Part shown: in pieces, positions 34,616-44,680 of the stretch
How the letters are laid out: each line of letters starts with the position of its first letter
Numbering within the stretch: position 1 is the first letter of the stretch
Source of the DNA: Planctomycetia bacterium
Lineage (GTDB): Bacteria > Planctomycetota > Phycisphaerae > UBA1845 > UTPLA1
Direction: 5' to 3'
DNA: 64,000 nucleotides
Assembly (NCBI GenBank): GCA_015075745.1
Contig: JABTTW010000002.1
Coordinates: 248,001 to 312,000, forward strand
Position numbers and translations under genes: made by a program
The notes under the pieces: model-generated
What the model was told of the DNA's origin: nothing
The model's database searches: none
What the model saw: the letters and a program-made list of their open reading frames with translations, nothing else

Positions 34616-36589
34616 CTAATGATACTCGACACGGCACCGAGGAAGCGCCTCAAGGAACCGCCGCCCGTACGCTTTCGTCTTGATTCGCCGGTCCATGATC
34701 ACCACCACCCCACGATCCGATCCCGTCCGAATCAACCGGCCGAACCCCTGCTTGAGCTTCAGCACCGCCTCCGGCATCTGCAGCTCGTTGAACGGCTCGC
34801 CGCCCGTCGCGCGAATGGCATCGCTTCTGGCGGCGAGCAGCGGCTGGTCCGGCGCGGTAAACGGCAGCTTGGTAATGATCACCGTCTGCAGCGCCTCGCC
34901 CGGCACATCCACCCCCTGCCAGAAGGAGTCGGTCCCCAGAATGACGGCCCCCGGCGTCTTGCGAAATTGCTCGATCATCTGCCCACGCGGCAGCCCCTGC
35001 CCCTGCACGAGCAACGTCAGATCGTGCTGCTCGCAAAAACTCTCCAGCAGCGCCGCCGACCTGTTCAGCGCGTCATAGCTGGTGAACAGCACAAACGCCC
35101 GGCCCCGCGTGGCCAGCAGATACGCCTTCGCCCGCTCAACCGCGGCGCCGACAAAAGCAGGATCGCTCGGTTCCGGCAGCGTCGCCTCGATGTGAAGCGT
35201 CACCTGGTTCATGTAATCAAACGGCGAATCGAGCTGCAACTCATCAGCCTCGTCGATTCCCAGTCGCTTGCGCAAATACGAAAACCCCTGCCCGCCCCCG
35301 GTCGAAAGCGTCGCGCTGGTCAGGATGACCGACTTCACCTTCTCAAAAAGCTCCTCGCGAAGTACCTCCGCGACACTCAGCGGCGCCGCACGCAGCGTCG
35401 CCTGCCGTCTGCCACGCCGAGCCCCCGTCTCTCCGCTCCGCGCCGACTCCAGCCAGTAAACCTGCCCCTCGCTCGACTGCTTCAGCATCGTCTCCAGCGC
35501 CCCCGCCGCTTCCACGCACCGATCGACAAACGACGTCAACTCAAACTGATCGTCCGGCCTGTCGAATCGACCCTTCAGCGCCTTCAGTTCCCCCGCCAGC
35601 TCCCGCAGCGCCGGGCTCAGCGAATCGTTGATCTTCGGCGGGCCGTCTAGTCGCGTCGTCCCGCGCCCACCCGTCGCCAGCGAGCCAAGCTCGTCGAAGA
35701 AAGCGTCCGCCGCCCGATGCGCATTCGTTGACGCCTTCACCGCCGACTCGCAGCCCAGCATCCCGATGAACCCCCGCCCCGTCTGCGGATTGTGAATGCC
35801 GCTCAGCAGATGATGAACCTGCGTCGGCGAGATCGTCTGCCCGAAGTGGTCGCTGGCCACCGCCTCAATGTTGTGCGCCTCGTCGAAGACGACGTGCTCG
35901 TAGTCCGGCAGAATCGAAACATTCGCTCGTCGCAGCGCCAGATCGGCGAAGAACAGCGCATGATTGACGACCAGGATGTCGGCGTCCTCGACCTTCCGCC
36001 GCGCCCGCTGATAGAAACAGGTGCTAAAGGTCGCGCAGCTCGAGCCCATGCAGTTGTTGCTCTCGCTCCGCACCCGCTGCCAAAGCTGCGTCAGCGGCTG
36101 GAACCCCAGATCGGACAGCGAACCATCCTTCGTTTCATAGGCCCAGTCTTCAATCTGGTGCAATTGCTCGAGATCGGATGGATTCGAGAACACCGTCTTC
36201 TGCCGCCGGCTCGTCTGCATCAGCCGCCGCAGCCCCAGGTAATTCTGCCGCCCCTTCACCAGCACCGCCTTCAGCGGAATGCCGACAGCCTTCGCCAGCG
36301 CCGGAATGTCCTTCTCGATCAACTGCTCCTGTAGCGAAATCGTATACGTGGAGATGACGACCTTGCACCGCCGCTCCCGCACCGTCTCGATCACCGGCAG
36401 CAGATAGGCAAAGCTCTTGCCCACCCCCGTCCCCGCTTCGACCAAAAGGTGCCGATGCTCCGCCAGCGCCCGCCCCACCGCCGACGCCATCGCCGTCTGC
36501 TGAGGCCGCGGCTCATACGTCGGGATCGCCCGGCCGATCACGGCTTCCAGCGGTTCTGCGGTCGTTTTCGCCACGCTTTCCTTCACCAT
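34616..36589 (-). CDS. DinG/XPD-like ATP-dependent DNA helicase with an incomplete Fe-S site
   Basis: A 657-residue superfamily 2 helicase. Walker A AGTGVGKS is at 52-59, the DEAH box is in YEHVVFDEAHNIEA, and the C-terminal motifs include GTDSFWQGVDVPG and KQGFGRLIRTGSDRG. Three Fe-S ligands keep the C-x4-C-x5-C spacing (CMGSSCATFSTC), but the first one, normally in KGRxNYLC, is Gly here (KGRQNYLGLRR). DinG enzymes unwind R-loops and 5'-tailed DNA. Only one base separates it from the stop of the upstream membrane protein gene, so the two are probably coupled. Confidence 0.9.
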   Translation of the reverse strand: MVKESVAKTTAEPLEAVIGRAIPTYEPRPQQTAMASAVGRALAEHRHLLVEAGTGVGKSFAYLLPVIETVRERRCKVVISTYTISLQEQLIEKDIPALAKAVGIPLKAVLVKGRQNYLGLRRLMQTSRRQKTVFSNPSDLEQLHQIEDWAYETKDGSLSDLGFQPLTQLWQRVRSESNNCMGSSCATFSTCFYQRARRKVEDADILVVNHALFFADLALRRANVSILPDYEHVVFDEAHNIEAVASDHFGQTISPTQVHHLLSGIHNPQTGRGFIGMLGCESAVKASTNAHRAADAFFDELGSLATGGRGTTRLDGPPKINDSLSPALRELAGELKALKGRFDRPDDQFELTSFVDRCVEAAGALETMLKQSSEGQVYWLESARSGETGARRGRRQATLRAAPLSVAEVLREELFEKVKSVILTSATLSTGGGQGFSYLRKRLGIDEADELQLDSPFDYMNQVTLHIEATLPEPSDPAFVGAAVERAKAYLLATRGRAFVLFTSYDALNRSAALLESFCEQHDLTLLVQGQGLPRGQMIEQFRKTPGAVILGTDSFWQGVDVPGEALQTVIITKLPFTAPDQPLLAARSDAIRATGGEPFNELQMPEAVLKLKQGFGRLIRTGSDRGVVVIMDRRIKTKAYGRRFLEALPRCRVEYH

Positions 36590-36590
36590 G

Positions 36591-37019
36591 TCAGGTAATC
36601 CGGCGGATGAAATCCACGATGAACAAAATCATGACCGTCGTCGTCACCAGCACGATCACCGTCGCCATGATCGTAATCAGCGCCACCCCGGAGACCATCC
36701 CCCGCTGATAAGTCGCCATGATGTGCGGCCGCGCCAGCACCAGCATCGCCAGCAGCACCGCCGCGATCGACGGCCAGATGCTGATCGAGTGTACGTAGCT
36801 GTAAACCCACACCCACTTCGGCACGTCCTGCTCGTACCCGATCTGCCGATGCACGAAGTGTCCGCGAACATAATAGACCGGGCCCGTCTCGATGTGCTTC
36901 ACGTAGCCGTTCGGCGCGTCCCCGCCGATGATCGCGTATCCGATCGCATACACCATGAAATTGCCGAGGCCCAGGACGATGAGCCACGTGCACAGTTGAT
37001 TTCGGGTCCGCCGATCCAT
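36591..37019 (-). CDS. Small hypothetical membrane protein
   Basis: An unrecognised protein of 142 residues with three predicted membrane helices (LCTWLIVLGLGNFMVYAIGY, WPSIAAVLLAMLVLA, and VALITIMATVIVLVTTTVMI) and a hydrophilic loop containing YYVRGHFVHRQIGYEQDVPK. ATG 37019 has GGGAGG immediately adjacent, which is too close for a normal ribosome site; a TTG at 37067 would give 158 residues and is the alternative. It precedes the DinG-like gene with a one-base gap. Confidence 0.65.
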   Translation of the reverse strand: MDRRTRNQLCTWLIVLGLGNFMVYAIGYAIIGGDAPNGYVKHIETGPVYYVRGHFVHRQIGYEQDVPKWVWVYSYVHSISIWPSIAAVLLAMLVLARPHIMATYQRGMVSGVALITIMATVIVLVTTTVMILFIVDFIRRIT

Positions 37020-37506
37020 CCTCCCTAGAATAAACCAGCCGATAGCGCCCGTCGAATCACACCCCAAGGGCCGTCATTCCCCGGTCATGGAATCCGTCCC
37101 CAAAAAAGGGGTTCCCGCATCCCGCATCACCGCCGCTTCCGATATGTAATGCGTCGCGTAAGCGTGGCCGTAAGCAGCCGTGATGGCGCATGCATTCGTC
37201 GCGTCGTTACAACCCGCACGACTGATTTTGCGGCTATTGCTTTCCCCATCTCAAATCAGCCGGCGCAATATCGGATGCCGCCTTCGTCCCGCCCAGTGCC
37301 ACATCATGTGTCACCAGCGGCACTTGCAAAACCAATGCCCCATAAGGCGGTGGCTATCGATCGCTTTCGCGACGAGGCATAACACCGCCTGGCGCCTCTC
37401 GTGTCATTATTTTTCTCCACGTCGCGACGTTGACGCGGCATAAAACTAAAGGGCTCCCGACGTGGGTCGGCGATCCCGACTGAACTCGCCATTGGGGGAC
37501 AAGCTC
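37020..37506. other. Divergent intergenic region
   Basis: About 490 bases between the minus-strand membrane protein and the plus-strand PEP-CTERM gene. It must contain both promoters. No gene or repeat is recognised; short frames here lack ribosome sites. Confidence 0.35.
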
Positions 37507-38334
37507 ATGAAGCTAAGTGGAATCTGCTACGCGTCATTGGCGGCCGCACTCGTCTTCGCCGCCGCGCCGAAATCCGCCGAGGCATACAGCCTCTTTTCGG
37601 TGCCGCTCTTCTCGCACCCCAATGGAAACGCATCCGCCAACACCAACGCCGTCGATGCCAAAGACTACGGCCTGCGCCTCGATAACGGCAAACTTCAGAC
37701 CTTCCACTTTGTCGATGTCCAGATGGAGTTCTTCGATCCCGCCGGCCCGATCACGCCCGACACCGAATTCGCCAAAATCACCGGCACCATCGCCCACCTT
37801 CAAAGCAGCAACGGCGGCGCCACGGTCTACAGCGGCAACTCCGGCTTTGACGCCACCGATCAGCTCTGGAGCATCTCCGCCATCTTCAAGCAGATCGACG
37901 GCCAGGGAAGTGCCCTCGGCTCCGCCACCCTTCCCAGCGCCGACATGCTCCAGAAGCTCATCGACGCCGGCATCAGCAATAACGCTATCACCTTCGGTGC
38001 CCTGGAACTCACCCTGACCCCGCTCTTCAACGAAGGCATGCAGGCCGCCATCTACAACGGCCCGCGATCCTTCACCGGCAAGAGCCCCGGCGGCGGCGCC
38101 GACCCGTTCAATCTGCAGTTCCGGCATCGTCTAAACCCTGCCGTCTTCGCCGGCGCTCAGTGGGACGCCGTCACCGGTAACGGCTGGCTCATGGGTCCCG
38201 ACGGCGGCAACGGCTACACCCGCGATTTCCTCTTCTACACCACCGGCGTCCCGGAGCCTGCCACGGCCGTTATGGCCGCGATCGGTGCCCTGACGCTCAT
38301 CCGCCGCAAGCGCGGACTTCTTTCGATCAAGTGA
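37507..38334 (+). CDS. PEP-CTERM sorting domain protein
   Basis: A 275-residue exported protein: signal peptide (KLSGICYASLAAALVFAAAP, cleavage near AEA), a beta-rich body of unknown function, and a C-terminal VPEPATAVMAAIGALTLIRR tail with the PEP motif, hydrophobic helix and basic end. Such proteins are processed by an exosortase and are often linked to exopolysaccharide biofilms. ATG 37507 is chosen for GGGGGAC upstream and for the signal peptide. A strong terminator follows at 38382. Confidence 0.85.
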   Translation: MKLSGICYASLAAALVFAAAPKSAEAYSLFSVPLFSHPNGNASANTNAVDAKDYGLRLDNGKLQTFHFVDVQMEFFDPAGPITPDTEFAKITGTIAHLQSSNGGATVYSGNSGFDATDQLWSISAIFKQIDGQGSALGSATLPSADMLQKLIDAGISNNAITFGALELTLTPLFNEGMQAAIYNGPRSFTGKSPGGGADPFNLQFRHRLNPAVFAGAQWDAVTGNGWLMGPDGGNGYTRDFLFYTTGVPEPATAVMAAIGALTLIRRKRGLLSIK

Positions 38335-38803
38335 TAGTCCCTCGGCGTAGATAGTTCGCCGTACAGCTTTCTTCATGTGTGGAGGGCCGCTCTCGGTCGG
38401 GGGGCGGCCCTCCTTGTTTTTGCGATAGCCGGTCACGCCCGCTCAATTCTGGCAGCGCTCACCGAGAGTCCGTCCGAATACATATTTGTGAATTCCTCGG
38501 CTCAGCGCTCCGAATCACCCCCGTTGCCCGGTCGAATGTGCCACTCCACACAATTCGGGCTGCTCCTCAATTCCGATAATCCCCGATATTTCGGCCGCCT
38601 CGTTTGACTTTAATCCTCCAAACCTAGTAACATGTGATGAGACAAGTGGTTCGGGCCGTGCCCGGACCGTGGGGACAACAGCGCGACGAGACGTATCCGC
38701 CGCTCACCAAGCGTGGGAGCGATACAGCCTCACTGCGTTCGTGTGTCATTCGGAAGGGAGATTGCGCACCATTATCTCTCGTAGGACGCGAGAATACCCG
38801 GGA
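38335..38803. other. Intergenic region with terminator
   Basis: Contains the terminator of the upstream PEP-CTERM gene (38382-38421). From 38480 to 38640 it is relatively AT-rich and may hold the promoter of the next PEP-CTERM gene. The frame of that gene extends open upstream to 38669, but this part does not look like a signal peptide. Confidence 0.4.
38382..38421 (+). terminator. Rho-independent terminator
   Basis: Stem GAGGGCCGC (38382-38390) pairs with GCGGCCCTC (38404-38412) around a 13-base loop, followed by CTTGTTTTT. It lies 48 bases after the PEP-CTERM stop codon. Confidence 0.85.
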
Positions 38804-39580
38804 GTGGCAAGGCTCCGGCACTTCGTGGCCGCCTGCCTCGCCATCTCCGCGCTCTGCGCAGTCGCCGCCCCAGCCCGCGCCCAGGCACTTCATGAGACTT
38901 TCGACAATGTTCCGCTGGGAATTCCGCCCCAAGGAAGTAATTGCGTCATGCTCACTGGTGAATGCTGGGTCCTGCAAAACCTTAGCAGTACCCTGGGAAA
39001 CACGGGCTGGTTCAAGCCCACCTCGGATCCGTTTAACGGAGACCTGTTCGGAATACCGGGTGCCTATATCGGGGCCAACTTCGAGAATGTCGGCGATGGC
39101 GCTGACCAGGACACAATCAGCAACTGGCTGATGTCGCCCGTTCGCTCCTTTAGCAATGGCGACACCATCAGCTTTTACGCTCGTTCCGGCACGATACTTG
39201 GTCAGCAATTCGCCGATCGACTCCAACTACGCCTCAGCACCAGCGGCGCAAGCGTCAACGTCGGCGCGACGGCCACCAGCGTGGGAGACTTCACCATGCT
39301 GCTCCGCGATATCAACAGCACCTATGGCCTCGGCACGGAAGATCACGTTCTTGACAATGTATGGACGCAGTTTGATGTCACAGTGACCGGCATCCCCGCC
39401 CCCAACACCATGGGTCGCTTTGCCTTTCGTTATTTCGTTGAAGACGGCGGACCGAACGGCCTGCGAAGCAACTACATCGGAATCGACACCCTCTCCTACA
39501 TGCCCGTCCCCGAGCCCGCCACCCTCGCCCTCCTCGCCGGCTCCCTCCTGCTCGTTCGCCGACGCCGCCGCCCGATCTGA
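38804..39580 (+). CDS. PEP-CTERM protein with choice-of-anchor-J-like domain
   Basis: About 258 residues from GTG 38804: a signal peptide (RHFVAACLAISALCAVAAPA, then RAQ), a jellyroll body resembling choice-of-anchor J proteins (ETFDNVP near the start, NWLMSPVRSFSNGDTISFYA in the middle, GIDTLSY near the end), and the tail VPEPATLALLAGSLLLVRRR. The open frame extends to GTG 38669, but the signal peptide fits the shorter form; ribosome sites are weak for both, so the start is uncertain. It is secreted and sorted by an exosortase. It is not obviously in an operon. Confidence 0.8.
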   Translation: MARLRHFVAACLAISALCAVAAPARAQALHETFDNVPLGIPPQGSNCVMLTGECWVLQNLSSTLGNTGWFKPTSDPFNGDLFGIPGAYIGANFENVGDGADQDTISNWLMSPVRSFSNGDTISFYARSGTILGQQFADRLQLRLSTSGASVNVGATATSVGDFTMLLRDINSTYGLGTEDHVLDNVWTQFDVTVTGIPAPNTMGRFAFRYFVEDGGPNGLRSNYIGIDTLSYMPVPEPATLALLAGSLLLVRRRRRPI

Positions 39581-39607
39581 CCGACGCCCCCTTCCACGGC
39601 CTTCGAC

Positions 39608-40369
39608 TCACTGCCCGTCAATCGCCCGCATCACCGCGCTCATCGTTTCGCCGATCGGCTCGTGAATCACCAGATCGGCGACCCCGTCCATCGGCGTCGG
39701 ATCGCGGTTAATAATGACCAGCCTCGACCGGTGCCGCTTCGCCGCCTCCGGAATCGACGCCGCCGGATAAACCACCAGGCTCGACCCCATCGCAATGAAC
39801 AGATCGCATTGCCGCGCCCACTGCATCGCCTCCATCATCACCGCCGCAGGCAGCGTCTGACCGAACGATACCGTCCGCGACTTGAGCAGCCCGTCGCATT
39901 CGTCGCAGGTGAACTCCTCCTCTCCCGCCTCCAGTCGCCCCTGAATCTCCTCGCTCGGCCACGTCTTGTCGCACGATAGGCAGTGCACCTTCATCGCCGT
40001 CCCGTGGACCTCCAGCACACTTCGGCTCCCCGCCCGCTGGTGCAGTTCGTCGATGTTCTGCGTGATCACCCCGCGTAGCCGACCCGCCGCTTCCAGCCTC
40101 GCCAGTGCCGCGTGCCCGGCATTCGGCCGCGCCGCCAGCATCCCGGGTATCATCTCCCGCCGCTGCCGCCAGAACCGCCGCCGCGCCGCCGCGTCATTCA
40201 CAAAGTCCTCGAACCACACCGGCTGATGTCGCGTCCAGAACCCCCCCGGACTGCGAAAGTCCTCAATCCCGCTCTCCGTGCTGATCCCCGCTCCGGTAAA
40301 AGCCACCGCGCTGCGCGCTTCGGCAAGCCAGCCAGCCAGCGTCTCGATTGCTTCCGTGTCGTTGCCCAT
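39608..40369 (-). CDS. Sir2-family NAD-dependent protein deacylase
   Basis: A 253-residue sirtuin: GAGISTESGIEDFRSPGGFW (NAD-binding, residues 27-45), TQNIDELHQRAG, catalytic His122 in LEVHGT, zinc cysteines C130, C133, C155 and C158, and the MGSSLVVYPAA motif. It removes acyl groups from protein lysines using NAD+. ATG 40369 follows GGGGTGGCAGG; another ATG at 40387 is possible. Convergent with the PEP-CTERM gene upstream in coordinates, it is followed by the AmpG-like gene on the same strand. Confidence 0.93.
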   Translation of the reverse strand: MGNDTEAIETLAGWLAEARSAVAFTGAGISTESGIEDFRSPGGFWTRHQPVWFEDFVNDAAARRRFWRQRREMIPGMLAARPNAGHAALARLEAAGRLRGVITQNIDELHQRAGSRSVLEVHGTAMKVHCLSCDKTWPSEEIQGRLEAGEEEFTCDECDGLLKSRTVSFGQTLPAAVMMEAMQWARQCDLFIAMGSSLVVYPAASIPEAAKRHRSRLVIINRDPTPMDGVADLVIHEPIGETMSAVMRAIDGQ

Positions 40370-40429
40370 CCTGCCACCCCGATCCATCAAGTGCGTTCCC
40401 GTCCGTCGACCTCAGTCACGACGCCGTCA

Positions 40430-41671
40430 TCATAGCGGGCCCTCGCCATCCGGATGATCGGCCTGTCGTTTACGGCGCGACCCGATCGCCATGAGAATCG
40501 GGACCGAAACCAACGATATCGCCGCCATGATGCCAAACGCCGGCCCATAGCCGAACCGTCCGTGCAGCGTCCCCACCGACCGCGCCGACCATGCCTCGCA
40601 CAGATTCGTCGCCCCCATGTACGCGCTGAACTGCGTCGCCCCCAGCTCCTTCCGCGTAATGTCCATGAACATCGCATAAGAAGACGCCGTGAATGCGCCG
40701 ATCAGAACGTACAACGTGCCCATCAGCGCCACCAGCGCCCCGAGCCCGCCGATCTTCAACATCAGCGCCGCCGAAATCAGACCGATGACCGACGCCATCG
40801 CCACGACCAGCCAAGTCACCGCGCAACGGCGTCCAAGTCGATCGGCCAATCGCCCCCCCGCAAGCGCCCCCGGCAGGGCAAACACAATAAAAAAGATTCC
40901 CACCCAACGCTGATCCAACCCACTGTCGATCAAGAGCGGCCCCGCCACCGAGCCGACCGCCTCGAATCCGCATCCCCCGACCAGCGCGAAGGCCAGGCCC
41001 AGCCACGTCACACGACTCGCAAGAGCGCTCTTCATCAACGGCACATATCGCGCCAATCGCTGCGAAGGCCTGTCCACCGCCCCCGGCCCTTTCGCCTCAG
41101 CGCCGAACATCAGCAGCAGAGAACTCGACCACACCGCCGCCACCAGGGCGATGATCACCCCCGCCTCGCCGATCCACGCCATCGCCACCAGCGCGACCCC
41201 GCCGAAAAGCGCTCGCCCGCTGATATAGCCCACCTGCATCCAACCGTTGATCCACCCGCGCTCGCCTTCAGGCACGCTGGAAATGCATAGCGCATCCACC
41301 GCGGCATCCTGCGTCGCCGCGAGAAAAGCATGAATCACCAGCAACGTCGTCGCCAGCCCCATGCTCGCCTTGATCGACCCAAACGCCAGCGGCAACAGTG
41401 CCAGCCCCATGCCGATCTGCATCGTCACGATCCACGATCGAAATCCCCACCGCGCCGTCCGAAGCACGTCCACCACCGGCGCCCAGATGAACTTAATCCC
41501 CCACGGCAATACCAGCAGCGACGTCAGTTGCGTGATCGTACCGACTTCCACCCCCTCGGCCCGCAAAATCGCCGGCAGCGCCCACCACACGAACCCCACC
41601 GGCGCGCCCTCGCTGAAATAAAGCGCGGCAAAAAGTGTCCGTCGCCCTCGTGGTGTCGCCAGGAGGTTCAC
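40430..41671 (-). CDS. AmpG-like major facilitator transporter
   Basis: A 413-residue membrane protein with about 12 hydrophobic helices. The N-terminal LYFSEGAPVGFVWWALPAIL and helix 4 motif ATQDAAVDALCI...GWINGWMQVGYISGR are typical of the AmpG/PAT branch, which imports muropeptides (AmpG) or siderophores (RhtX/FptX). Substrate cannot be assigned. The start is GTG 41671 with a weak ribosome site. It is 60 bases upstream of the sirtuin gene on the same strand. Confidence 0.85.
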   Translation of the reverse strand: MNLLATPRGRRTLFAALYFSEGAPVGFVWWALPAILRAEGVEVGTITQLTSLLVLPWGIKFIWAPVVDVLRTARWGFRSWIVTMQIGMGLALLPLAFGSIKASMGLATTLLVIHAFLAATQDAAVDALCISSVPEGERGWINGWMQVGYISGRALFGGVALVAMAWIGEAGVIIALVAAVWSSSLLLMFGAEAKGPGAVDRPSQRLARYVPLMKSALASRVTWLGLAFALVGGCGFEAVGSVAGPLLIDSGLDQRWVGIFFIVFALPGALAGGRLADRLGRRCAVTWLVVAMASVIGLISAALMLKIGGLGALVALMGTLYVLIGAFTASSYAMFMDITRKELGATQFSAYMGATNLCEAWSARSVGTLHGRFGYGPAFGIMAAISLVSVPILMAIGSRRKRQADHPDGEGPL

Positions 41672-41726
41672 GCCCTAATTTGGACTCCGTGAAAAAAAAT
41701 AAGTGAGCCGGTCGCCGCAACCGCGA

Positions 41727-43418
41727 TCAAACTTCGAGCCGGTCGCCGCCCGGCTCCTGATAGACCACGCGATAGAGGTCCTTTCGTCGGTCGTTCCAGG
41801 TGCGGACCGTGCCTGACAGCCGGTGCCGCCTGAGCATTTCCACGTCGACATCGTGGATGATGACGGTCTCGATGTTCGGCGTGCTTTCGGATGCCACGGC
41901 ATCTCGCGCAAACGGAAAATCCGACGGCGTGAAAACGCCCGACTGGGCGTAGTGGACGTCGGCGTTCTCGACGAACGGCAGATTGCCCGTGCACCCCGCG
42001 ATGGCCACATAGACCTGATTCTCAATGGCCCGCGCCTGGGCGCAGTGACGCACGCGCAGATAGCCGTACCGCTCGTCGGTGTTGAACGGGACGAAGATGA
42101 TGTTCGCCCCCTTGGCCGTCGCCACGCGCGCCAGTTCGGGAAACTCGATGTCGTAGCAGATCAGGATGGAAATCTTGCCGCGATCGGTATCAAACACCTC
42201 GACCCTCGATCCGGCTGAGATCCCCCACCATTTTCGCTCGTTCGGCGTGGCGTGAATCTTATACTGCCGGCCGATCACCCCGTTCCGGCGAAACAGGTAG
42301 GAGACGTTGTACAGATTGTCTTCCTCAAACGTGAACTGCGAACCGCCGATGATATTCACGTTGTACTTGACGGCCAGGTCATTGAAAAGATCGAGGTACT
42401 TTGGCGTGTACTCCGAGAGCTTCCGCGCCGCCAGCCCCGGCCGCTTGGCCCGAATGAGCGACAGAAGCTGCGTCGTGAACAACTCGGGAAACACAATGAA
42501 GTCGGACTTGTAATCCGAGGCGACGTCGGTGAAAAATTCGCACTGCTTGGCGAACTCCTCAAAGGAGGTGATCCGCCGCATCATGTACTGAACCACGCAG
42601 ATGCGAACCATCGACACGGCCCGGAATCGCCGCGTCCGGTCCACTTCATATTCCAGGTTGATCCACTCGAGAAACGTCGCGTACCCGCACGACTCCTTGT
42701 CCGACGGCATATAGTTCGGAATCAGTTGCTTGAGCACGAAGCCGTTGGAAATCTGCGGCGTCAGCACCGGATCGATCATGTTCTTCTTCATCACCTGCTC
42801 GACGTATTCCCGCGCCGACATGTTCGCCGCATGTTTGCAGTAACCGGGAATGCGCCCCCCGAGGATGATCCGCTGAAGATTGCGCTGTCGCGCCAGTTCC
42901 TTCCGAGCCTCGTACAGCCGCCGGGCGAGCTTCATCCCCCGGCACTCCGGATCGACCATGATCTCGATCCCGTAGAGCGTGTCGCCTTCCGGATCGTGAT
43001 TGCGAATGAAGCCCCCGTCGGCGATTTGCTTCCAGTCCTGCCAGGCGTCGTAGTGATCGAAATCAACGATGAGACTGCTCGACGACGCCACGATGTCCCC
43101 GTCATACTCGATGCAAATCTGTCCCTCGGCAAAGATCTGCTGCTGACTGTCCCACTGCTCGCGCGACCACGGCTTCATCCCCGGGAAGCACTTCAATTGC
43201 AGATCGATGACTTCCTCGTAGTCCTCGGGAACCATCGCGCGGATTTTCATCTCGCAGTTGAACTCTTCCAGCGAAATGCGCTTGCCGCCGATCACGATCT
43301 CCTCGCTGTGCCGATCGCCCGGCGCCGCGTCTCTCGCCGACGCATCGGCGGGCGTATCCGATTCTGGCGCGGCCGGCCTTTTCTTGTTGTTGTTTTTCGA
43401 GCCTCCCTGGTTGCCCAT
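41727..43418 (-). CDS. Bifunctional GNAT acetyltransferase / nitrilase-family hydrolase
   Basis: A 563-residue fusion. After a low-complexity N-terminus, residues about 57-265 form a GNAT domain ([20 protein letters not shown] holds the acetyl-CoA loop region). Residues about 270-545 form a carbon-nitrogen hydrolase domain with the full triad: Glu312 in FPELF, Lys387 in [11 protein letters not shown] and Cys421 in [10 protein letters not shown]. The arrangement is a known bacterial family of unknown substrate. Both active sites look intact. It is monocistronic as far as seen. Confidence 0.92.
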   Translation of the reverse strand: MGNQGGSKNNNKKRPAAPESDTPADASARDAAPGDRHSEEIVIGGKRISLEEFNCEMKIRAMVPEDYEEVIDLQLKCFPGMKPWSREQWDSQQQIFAEGQICIEYDGDIVASSSSLIVDFDHYDAWQDWKQIADGGFIRNHDPEGDTLYGIEIMVDPECRGMKLARRLYEARKELARQRNLQRIILGGRIPGYCKHAANMSAREYVEQVMKKNMIDPVLTPQISNGFVLKQLIPNYMPSDKESCGYATFLEWINLEYEVDRTRRFRAVSMVRICVVQYMMRRITSFEEFAKQCEFFTDVASDYKSDFIVFPELFTTQLLSLIRAKRPGLAARKLSEYTPKYLDLFNDLAVKYNVNIIGGSQFTFEEDNLYNVSYLFRRNGVIGRQYKIHATPNERKWWGISAGSRVEVFDTDRGKISILICYDIEFPELARVATAKGANIIFVPFNTDERYGYLRVRHCAQARAIENQVYVAIAGCTGNLPFVENADVHYAQSGVFTPSDFPFARDAVASESTPNIETVIIHDVDVEMLRRHRLSGTVRTWNDRRKDLYRVVYQEPGGDRLEV

Positions 43419-43528
43419 GGTGAATCTCCCTTCACACGCCGCGCGTACTTAAATTGACGAAATTGAGATCATAGATTGGGTGGATAGTATAACCCCAGTG
43501 GCGAAATTCGCAACCCGGCGCGCGGATA

Positions 43529-44545
43529 TCACGGCACGCGAGTCGCAGCGCACGCCCCGTTCGCGTCTCGGCCCGCGCTCTCAAACGCATCCTGTTCCGA
43601 AATATCGCTGGGCGGCGCGCGCGCTGCCGTGAGTCTCGATCGCTCCGAGTGGAACAGCGATCCCGCCCCAAACACCATGATCACCCCGCATATCCACTGC
43701 CAATGCGTTAGCACCTCGCCGAAAATCAGGACGGAGGCCACGCCCGTGATAAACGGCGCCAGTTGAACCACCGCCGCCGAGATCGCAACGCCCAGCCGCG
43801 CGATCGCCGAATAATAAAACAGGTGCCCCAGCGCGATCCCGATCAACGCCGACAAAATCAGCATCATCCAGTTGAAGACCGACAGATCAAACGCCGCCGC
43901 CCCATGCGACTCGGCCAGGCCGATCATCAACGAGACCATGACGATCGCCGTATAAAGCGAAATCGCCGCGAACGACACCATCGGTCGAACCCCGTGCATC
44001 CAGTATCGCACCGACACCCCGTACAATCCGTAAAACGCCCCCGCCCCCAATCCCAAAATCACCCCCGTCGCCGTACCGCCCACCAGCGGCGTCGATCCCA
44101 GCAGCACCGTCCCGATCGACCCCACCACAACCAGCGCCAGTCCCCCCCAAAAGTACGGACTCCGCGCCAACGGCCGCTCATCCGCAAACAAAATCAACGC
44201 CCCCGCCGTCGAAAATACGATGTTGATCCGCAGCAAAAAACCCGCCAGCCCCGGGCCGATGTAGTACGGCGCCTGCGCAAAACAAACCTGCGCCATGCAG
44301 TTAAACAACGCCGGCACCAGCGCCCGCCGCCAGATCCCCTCCGGCAGCGTCCCGCTCCGCGCCCCCACCACAAGTACCGGCAGCCACAACAGCGCCGACA
44401 ATCCATACCGCCACCCATTCGCCGTCCACGCGTCGATGTACGGCGTCAGATGCTTGAGGAACAAGAGAACGCTCGACCACCCCACAAGGGTAAGCACGAT
44501 ATACGTGATGCCCGACGCCCGAGACTCCCTGCTTTCGCCACTCAT
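43529..44545 (-). CDS. DMT/EamA family transporter
   Basis: A 338-residue inner-membrane protein with about ten hydrophobic helices arranged as two EamA halves (GWSSVLLFLKHLTPYIDAWT in the first; GLGAGAFYGLYGVSVRYW in the second half). The last 45 residues are hydrophilic. Members export amino acids, nucleotides or metabolites; the substrate is unknown. The gene is divergent from the kinase gene with about 135 bases between them. Confidence 0.87.
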   Translation of the reverse strand: MSGESRESRASGITYIVLTLVGWSSVLLFLKHLTPYIDAWTANGWRYGLSALLWLPVLVVGARSGTLPEGIWRRALVPALFNCMAQVCFAQAPYYIGPGLAGFLLRINIVFSTAGALILFADERPLARSPYFWGGLALVVVGSIGTVLLGSTPLVGGTATGVILGLGAGAFYGLYGVSVRYWMHGVRPMVSFAAISLYTAIVMVSLMIGLAESHGAAAFDLSVFNWMMLILSALIGIALGHLFYYSAIARLGVAISAAVVQLAPFITGVASVLIFGEVLTHWQWICGVIMVFGAGSLFHSERSRLTAARAPPSDISEQDAFESAGRDANGACAATRVP

Positions 44546-44680
44546 CAGGGCAGTGTAGCGAGTATTACATCATTTAGGGTGGAATCGGCCTCCCACATGA
44601 CTTTGAGTACGCGAGCCTGCGCGGTAGAACTACACTCAGCCCACAGATTCGAGATTCGTCATCATCGGGGCCAGCGCACC

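Noticed and set aside
42252..43457. 401-codon plus-strand open frame
   Set aside because: Antisense of the GNAT-nitrilase gene.
43763..44680. 306-codon N-terminal extension of the kinase frame
   Set aside because: It is antisense to the DMT transporter and has the Arg/His-rich composition of a shadow frame; the kinase begins at ATG 44681.
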